DNA from: Polytrichum commune
Lineage: Eukaryota; Streptophyta; Polytrichopsida; Polytrichales; Polytrichaceae
Direction of reading: 5' to 3'
NCBI GenBank assembly: GCA_950295325.1
Contig: OX485809.1
Location: forward strand, 6,572,001 to 6,636,000
Length of the DNA stretch: 64,000 nt
A model generated the notes under the pieces. It saw nothing but the letters and a program-made list of their open reading frames with translations, searched no databases and was not told the DNA's origin. Positions 58,988 to 64,000 of the stretch are shown here, one piece after another. The position numbers were made by a program, and so were the translations under genes. The first letter of the stretch is position 1. Each line of letters begins with the position of its first letter.

Positions 58988-61900
58988 TTAGCCCTGAATT
59001 CTTGCTTTAAAATTTGCATAGCTTGCAATCTGCAGTTGTGTCAAAGCTGCCCTAGTGCCACTTCTGGCACTATCAAAGTGGCGTTTGCAGACAATGTCCG
59101 ACAGAGTATTCTGAGCCAAGCTTTCTCGAAGTGCTGCCATGACTGCCTCCCTGCACAGTCCAGCCAATTCAGCCCCTGTGAAACACTCAGTGCTCTCAGC
59201 CACTGCCTCCAAGTTCACGTCATCTCCAAGGATGTTGGACTTTGTGTGGACCCGCAACACTTCCAATCTGCCCTCTTTATCGGGTGGAGGCACATACAGC
59301 ACCTGCACCCAACATCTACAATTAGAACAAATCTAAAACTCAATGAGGTCAAGGCAGTTACTTGCATCAAAACATGATGTGATGTGGAAAGAATAGCCAG
59401 AGGAAGCCACATTCTAAGGTAGGTGGGTCTTTGAATGTTTACTAATCTTCAACTAGTCCACTTCTCCAAGGATGTGAAACACACAACTAGTACGAGATGG
59501 TTGGCAAATCCAAATCAAGGCTGCAGCCCCTTTCCTCATAATTTTGGGAGCTTGTATGAATATCTAATTTAAATCAACAAAGTGAAGATTCATGTGCTCA
59601 TTAAATGGTCATATAGTCTACCTCTTAATTGAGAAGTACACCTACAGGGATATAGTTCAGGCTAGTGTTGGGCAAACATAGACATTAATGTTTAGTTATT
59701 GAGGGCCTTATTCCCTTTTAGTGCAAGGAGTCCCATAAATTTGTAGAAATTAGCAGCAAGCAATGACAGCAAGGGGCAATGAGGGGTATGAAAGCTAGGG
59801 ATAAGGCTAGAAGAATTGGGGTAGGAACGTAAAAGTTCATGCGCACACTCCTTGATTAATCATGACCATTGAAACTAAATTCAGGGATGGGTTGGACAAT
59901 CAGGACGTCAATGTTATTTCATTGCTTCTGCATGCCTCTGCTTTTTCTTTTTCTAGTGTTTTACTTGCAACACATTAATAATCTGAAACATAGTAGGAGG
60001 AGATATTCAAGCAAGGAGGAGACAAAGGATAGATTGGAGGGGGGAAGGCAGAGGGGAGGGGAGGGAGATTTTGCTTGTTATCTAGCACCTCTTTAGAATT
60101 TCTTTCTAAATATGAGATATTGTTGAGGGAGATACAGTAAGTAGAGGTGATTTAAGTATATTTGATAAACAGTGATAGAAGTGACAGATGATAAGTTGAT
60201 AAACAGTCTGGCTCATGAGCAACTGGTACTTACCGAGTCAAAGCGTCCTGGTCGCATAAGAGCTGCATCAATTGCCTGGGGACGGTTTGTGGCTGCTAAC
60301 ACAAGCACTCCCTGCACAAAAACATGAATGAAACAAAGACAATTAGTAAAAGGTTGCAAATGCATGCCCAATCTGCTCGTCCAGAGTACTGTATAGGGCT
60401 GTCTCTTCTGAAAAAAAAATCATCAATGTCTCAAATATTACAGCGTGTCAATCCTACATTTCTTGGACCTACGTCAATCCCATGTGGAAACTACATTCCA
60501 GCACTAATAAAGATGAAATAGGTGGCCCTCTATGAAACTCCCAGTACTTTCATTACAGAGATGTAATACCTGTGCGAGCTCAAGACCATCAATCTCGGTG
60601 AGAAGTGTAGAGAGTAACTTCTCTCCCACTGATGTGTCACCCCCTCCTCTTACACCCCCATTCTCTCCAACACCTCTGAAGGACACCGAGTTGAATTAGT
60701 ACTACATATGAACCTAAACTTTATTCAAAGTGACCAAGCTTCAAATGTTTCGCAGGAAAAAAATTAAATAATTTTCAGCAAAGATTACAAGTCCCATGTC
60801 ACACATATATCCTCATGTACTGAAACTTAGGCGATGACTGGAGGATCATGTGGATGCACCAAGTGTCAATACTTCAGGTTCTCACATTCACGCCAAAGAG
60901 CAACCAGGCAATAAAATTTAACACAAGCCTGCTGCTTGAATATTAGCATCCACTTCAGTGACAAACTCTAAGCCTTTTGGTACATTGTTGATCAGGTTCT
61001 GCAAATCGGACATACCTTCTGGAAGCAATGGCATCTGCTTCATCAAAGAAAATAATGCTCGGAGCTGCCAATCGAGCTTGTTGGAAAGTATTCCGCAACA
61101 TGGCTTCTCCTTCACCAACGTACATAGTATATAGATCTGCACCACTGAACTTCAGCAGCATAACATGCGCAATTATTTGCAAGTTCCTTCAAGATACTCA
61201 TTAAAGTAATTCATGACATGTCCAAATGCTTTCCAAAAGATAATGGCAGGCAAATATTTCCCAAGACTTAGAAATATATTTGTTCAATTCTCATTCAAAA
61301 TCCCTCCTAAGTACTCCCACAACCAGAACAGCTATAGACACTAAAACAGAATATTTACCTGAGAGAAAAAAGGGTTGCTTGAGAAGCATGAGCAGCAGCT
61401 TTAGCTAGAGTTGTTTTGCAGCAACCAGGTGGACCGTGAAGCAGAACACCCCGTGCAGGCCTTATTCCAAGTCTCAAGAGTGCATCAGCATGCTTAATGG
61501 GCCACTCCACTGCCTGTTGCAGCCTTTTCTGAATAACACACCAACTGAAAGAATGATTTCTATGCAAACATGACATGTCACCCTGCATGACAAGGCTGTA
61601 AAAAAAATGCTACAACTGTCTTGTCCAAAATCTGAAGCAATTTACGTGAGCATAATTTGTGCTCATAACTTCACTAACTCATACATAGGGTGTGTAATCC
61701 ACATCAACCACACTTCACAGATTGAGGTCAGCGGGGACTAGAGTTTGAATGCACATCTTATACAGTATTAGATAATTAGAGTTATGCTTTTACCTCAAAG
61801 CAACACCAGTGAAGCGACAGTGCACTAAACATCTGATTTTGTGTGGCCCACACTATTTATCATCGACCCACATTAATTGTTTTGCCAACTGGAGAGAGGG

Positions 61901-63401
61901 AGTCACATGAACCTTGGTGCTACAAGACAAGTCATGAAAACCAATCCACTTAGCATGGCATGCCATTTTAATGCCACACTACATCAAATGTTCTATTGTA
62001 GTCAAGCTAGGAGGTGAAATACCTTGACATCGTGCAGTCCCCCAATCTCATCCCAAGACACTGTAGGAACCTCTGCTGCCGAGCTTCGTACAATGCTAGC
62101 GCCCACCTTTTTGTGAGCCTCCTGGAAGTCCTCCATCAAGACTAACTTCACTTCTTCTCGTCCATGGCAGAGTGCTGACATGGCAGCCTCACGGCATAGG
62201 GCTTGCAAGTCGGCACCCACGTACCCATTACACATCGCAGCTACAGCAGCAAGACTCACTGTCTTGTCAAGAGGAAACTTCTGCGAATGGAGCTGGTTCA
62301 CATAGCAGAATCGGAGAAGTTAACCCTACAGGACCAAGGGACTCAAGACAAGCCTCAGAAGCCACAATTTCTACAAGCCTCACCAAGCTTTAAAGTCAAC
62401 CTTAAAGATTCTTTCTGTATTAAAGGGTTTGCATTTAGTATATGATCTGATGTCATGAAGAAAGAAAAAGAAAGTACTCATGTGCAATATTAATGATCAA
62501 AATACCTTGGTATGTATTTGCATCCAAGGCCACCTAAGATGCGTATTTGAACCCACATCTTCAATAAGATTAAAGTATCAACCAATTCAAAAAGTGCACT
62601 TGAGTTACTTTTAAAATAATTAGCTAAAAAGGCAAGTATGTATCTCAAATACACGTTTTTTGTGCACGGGATGCTTGGGGCTTAACAATGAAAGAAAGCA
62701 CAATTGATGGTTTTGGGTTGCATCCAGAAATGTTAAGAGTTTCAATACATTTTAACCATCTAAGGGGCTTGCAGCAGCTGCCACTGAAACGTGCCACTCC
62801 TCTTACCAAAATGGCAAACCAAGACTTACACGCAGAATATGACAGCGTTCTTGAGCATTTGGAGGGGCAACTGCTATCTCTCGATCAAAACGGCCAGGCC
62901 TTCTCAAAGCAGGATCTATAGAATTCACCCTGCAGAACAAGTAGTGGATGAGCCCACTAGCAATTTCTAGAGAATTGAATACATTTGTCTTATTGTTTGT
63001 ACACTCTGTTGGAGCTTCATTACCTTCGAAAAGCCCTCCAGGCTGTGCTTTGATAAATGGATGCTACAATTTTGCTTCAAGATGACTGAAAACTTCAGAA
63101 GAGAGACACACTCAGAGCACATTAAACTGCACAAAATTCAGAGAGCAACATGCACGAGTTGCTTGGAATAAGAATTTGTAAGGACATGTGTGACATTCAC
63201 CATCACCACCTATTGATAAATTAAACATTGTTTGCATTTGTTATCAAAGTTGTTATCAAAGATGTGGCATAATGAGGTAATCACCGATTGGTGGCAGCAA
63301 CAACAACTACTCTGGAAGGCCTGCTCGATGACCCTCTTGAACTTCCAACACCGTCCATCAATGTCAAAAGCTGAGCCACCAGTCTTGTTTCCTGTTGTCG
63401 C
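58988..63401 (-). CDS. CIP111: CIP111-type CDC48-family AAA+ ATPase (C-terminal part)
   Basis: This is a type II AAA+ ATPase resembling Arabidopsis calmodulin-interacting protein 111, a CDC48 relative. Eight minus-strand exons are 63401-63285, 62929-62830, 62292-62023, 61528-61359, 61144-61016, 60675-60570, 60311-60234 and 59302-58988; all phases agree and give 427 residues to the stop at 58990-58988. They cover the end of D1 ([34 protein letters not shown]) and all of D2. D2 shows Walker [16 protein letters not shown], Walker [16 protein letters not shown], sensor 1 [20 protein letters not shown] and sensor 2 region [20 protein letters not shown]. The linker is [11 protein letters not shown]. 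The 5' exons, including D1 Walker A, lie beyond the right edge. It may act in ribosome biogenesis or protein remodelling; that is family inference. Confidence 0.93.
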
Positions 63402-64000
63402 CTGTAAAGTGCACCCACCATCACTCAATGACCTATATAAAAGATCCAGAACACATGATAGGAGGCACATGTGTTAGCACATCAAAGGTCAGATAAGGAC
63501 ATGCTATCACTAATTGAGTGAGCACCTTAAGCCCTGGACAGCCTAGACGTCCCAAAATGGGACTCTAGATATCAAATGCTCGGATCTTGCTCAGAAACTG
63601 AGCATGTTTTTCCTGTTTTCAGGTTGCATAATTTCCTACTACCTCCCGTCCTTGATGGGTGAGTTGCTCCTAAGCCTTTAAAGGCTTGAGAGGTGAACCG
63701 TTTTCTAAGGTGTGTTATAAAATAACAATTCCAGGGGTCCCTTGAGAATCATCATGATACAATGTGAGGCACCATCAAAGCATCACATCTATATAGTTAG
63801 ATGCAATAAAAGTCTTCTCGGCCTTCCTACAATGAGTTTAAAATTTTAGAATTTTAGAATTCATCGTGCTTACAAATCTTATTGTTTGCTGAACTCATAG
63901 ACAGTATAGATTGGTGGAAAGTAGGAAGCATAATATGGGGTGAATGAACTATCAAAATGTCTCTTGAGATGTGAGCACTTCATCAGGCATAAAGGGTAAC
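63402..64000. other. Intron of the CIP111-type gene to the window edge
   Basis: The exon at 63401 begins in phase 2 after a TTTACAG acceptor, so an upstream exon must exist. I found no D1 Walker A or DEID-type Walker B sequence in this stretch, so the upstream exon is probably outside the window. Confidence 0.6.

Noticed and set aside
1-64000. CRISPR array, bacterial operon, phage or organelle insertion
   Set aside because: No regularly spaced identical short repeats, no bacterial gene organisation and no chloroplast or mitochondrial genes were seen; all confident genes are intron-type plant nuclear genes.
1-64000. tRNA and rRNA genes
   Set aside because: I looked for T-loop-like GGTTCGA words and rRNA-like blocks and saw none convincing; a covariance-model scan would be needed to exclude tRNAs.

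Overview
This is nuclear genomic DNA of a land plant. The genes carry GT-AG introns and encode plant-specific proteins: Rubisco activase, a TANGLED-type division-plane protein, a plant B3 factor, a plant UCP3-type carrier and a CIP111-type AAA ATPase. I cannot name the species. The protein divergence and the moderate intron sizes fit a non-seed plant such as a bryophyte, but that is a weak inference. About six or seven genes lie in 64 kb, separated by AT-rich, repeat-filled spacers of up to 16 kb.

Layout from left to right. 1-1273 (+) is the 3' end of a Rubisco activase gene with the redox-type C-terminal extension. 2093-3288 (-) holds unrecognised coding sequence with a tandemly duplicated exon-like block. 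3.3-11.5 kb is repeat-rich spacer, including a retroelement-like coding fragment. 11.5-13.5 kb (-) is a four-exon cyclic-phosphodiesterase/RNA-ligase-like (2H) gene with a ~310-bp tandem repeat in its upstream flank. 15.7-17.4 kb is a divergent ~150-bp satellite whose last unit is inverted. 17.4-28 kb is spacer with hairpins, a PIF/Harbinger-like MITE and dispersed repeat families. 29.6-34.1 kb (+) is a six-exon TANGLED homologue with a CT-rich leader. 35.0-36.5 kb (-) is a two-exon mitochondrial uncoupling protein 3-type carrier. 41.6-43.5 kb (-) is a frameshifted transposon gag-like gene. 43.7-50.2 kb is spacer. 50.5-53.1 kb (+) is a B3-domain gene whose promoter, leader and start codon are present three times in tandem, with a possible alternative C-terminal exon downstream. 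53.2-58.9 kb is AT-rich spacer with the second, inverted MITE copy. 58,988 to the right edge (-) is the 3' part (eight exons) of a CIP111/CDC48-type AAA+ ATPase.

The genes are independent nuclear housekeeping or developmental loci: photosynthesis regulation, RNA metabolism, cytokinesis, mitochondrial transport, transcription and protein remodelling. I see no operon, gene cluster or defence system. The most unusual material is the triplicated B3 5' end, the duplicated unknown exon, the inverted-end satellite and a dispersed repeat that keeps a conserved reading frame. Splice models were built by eye from GT/AG signals, phase and family homology; none is checked against transcripts.
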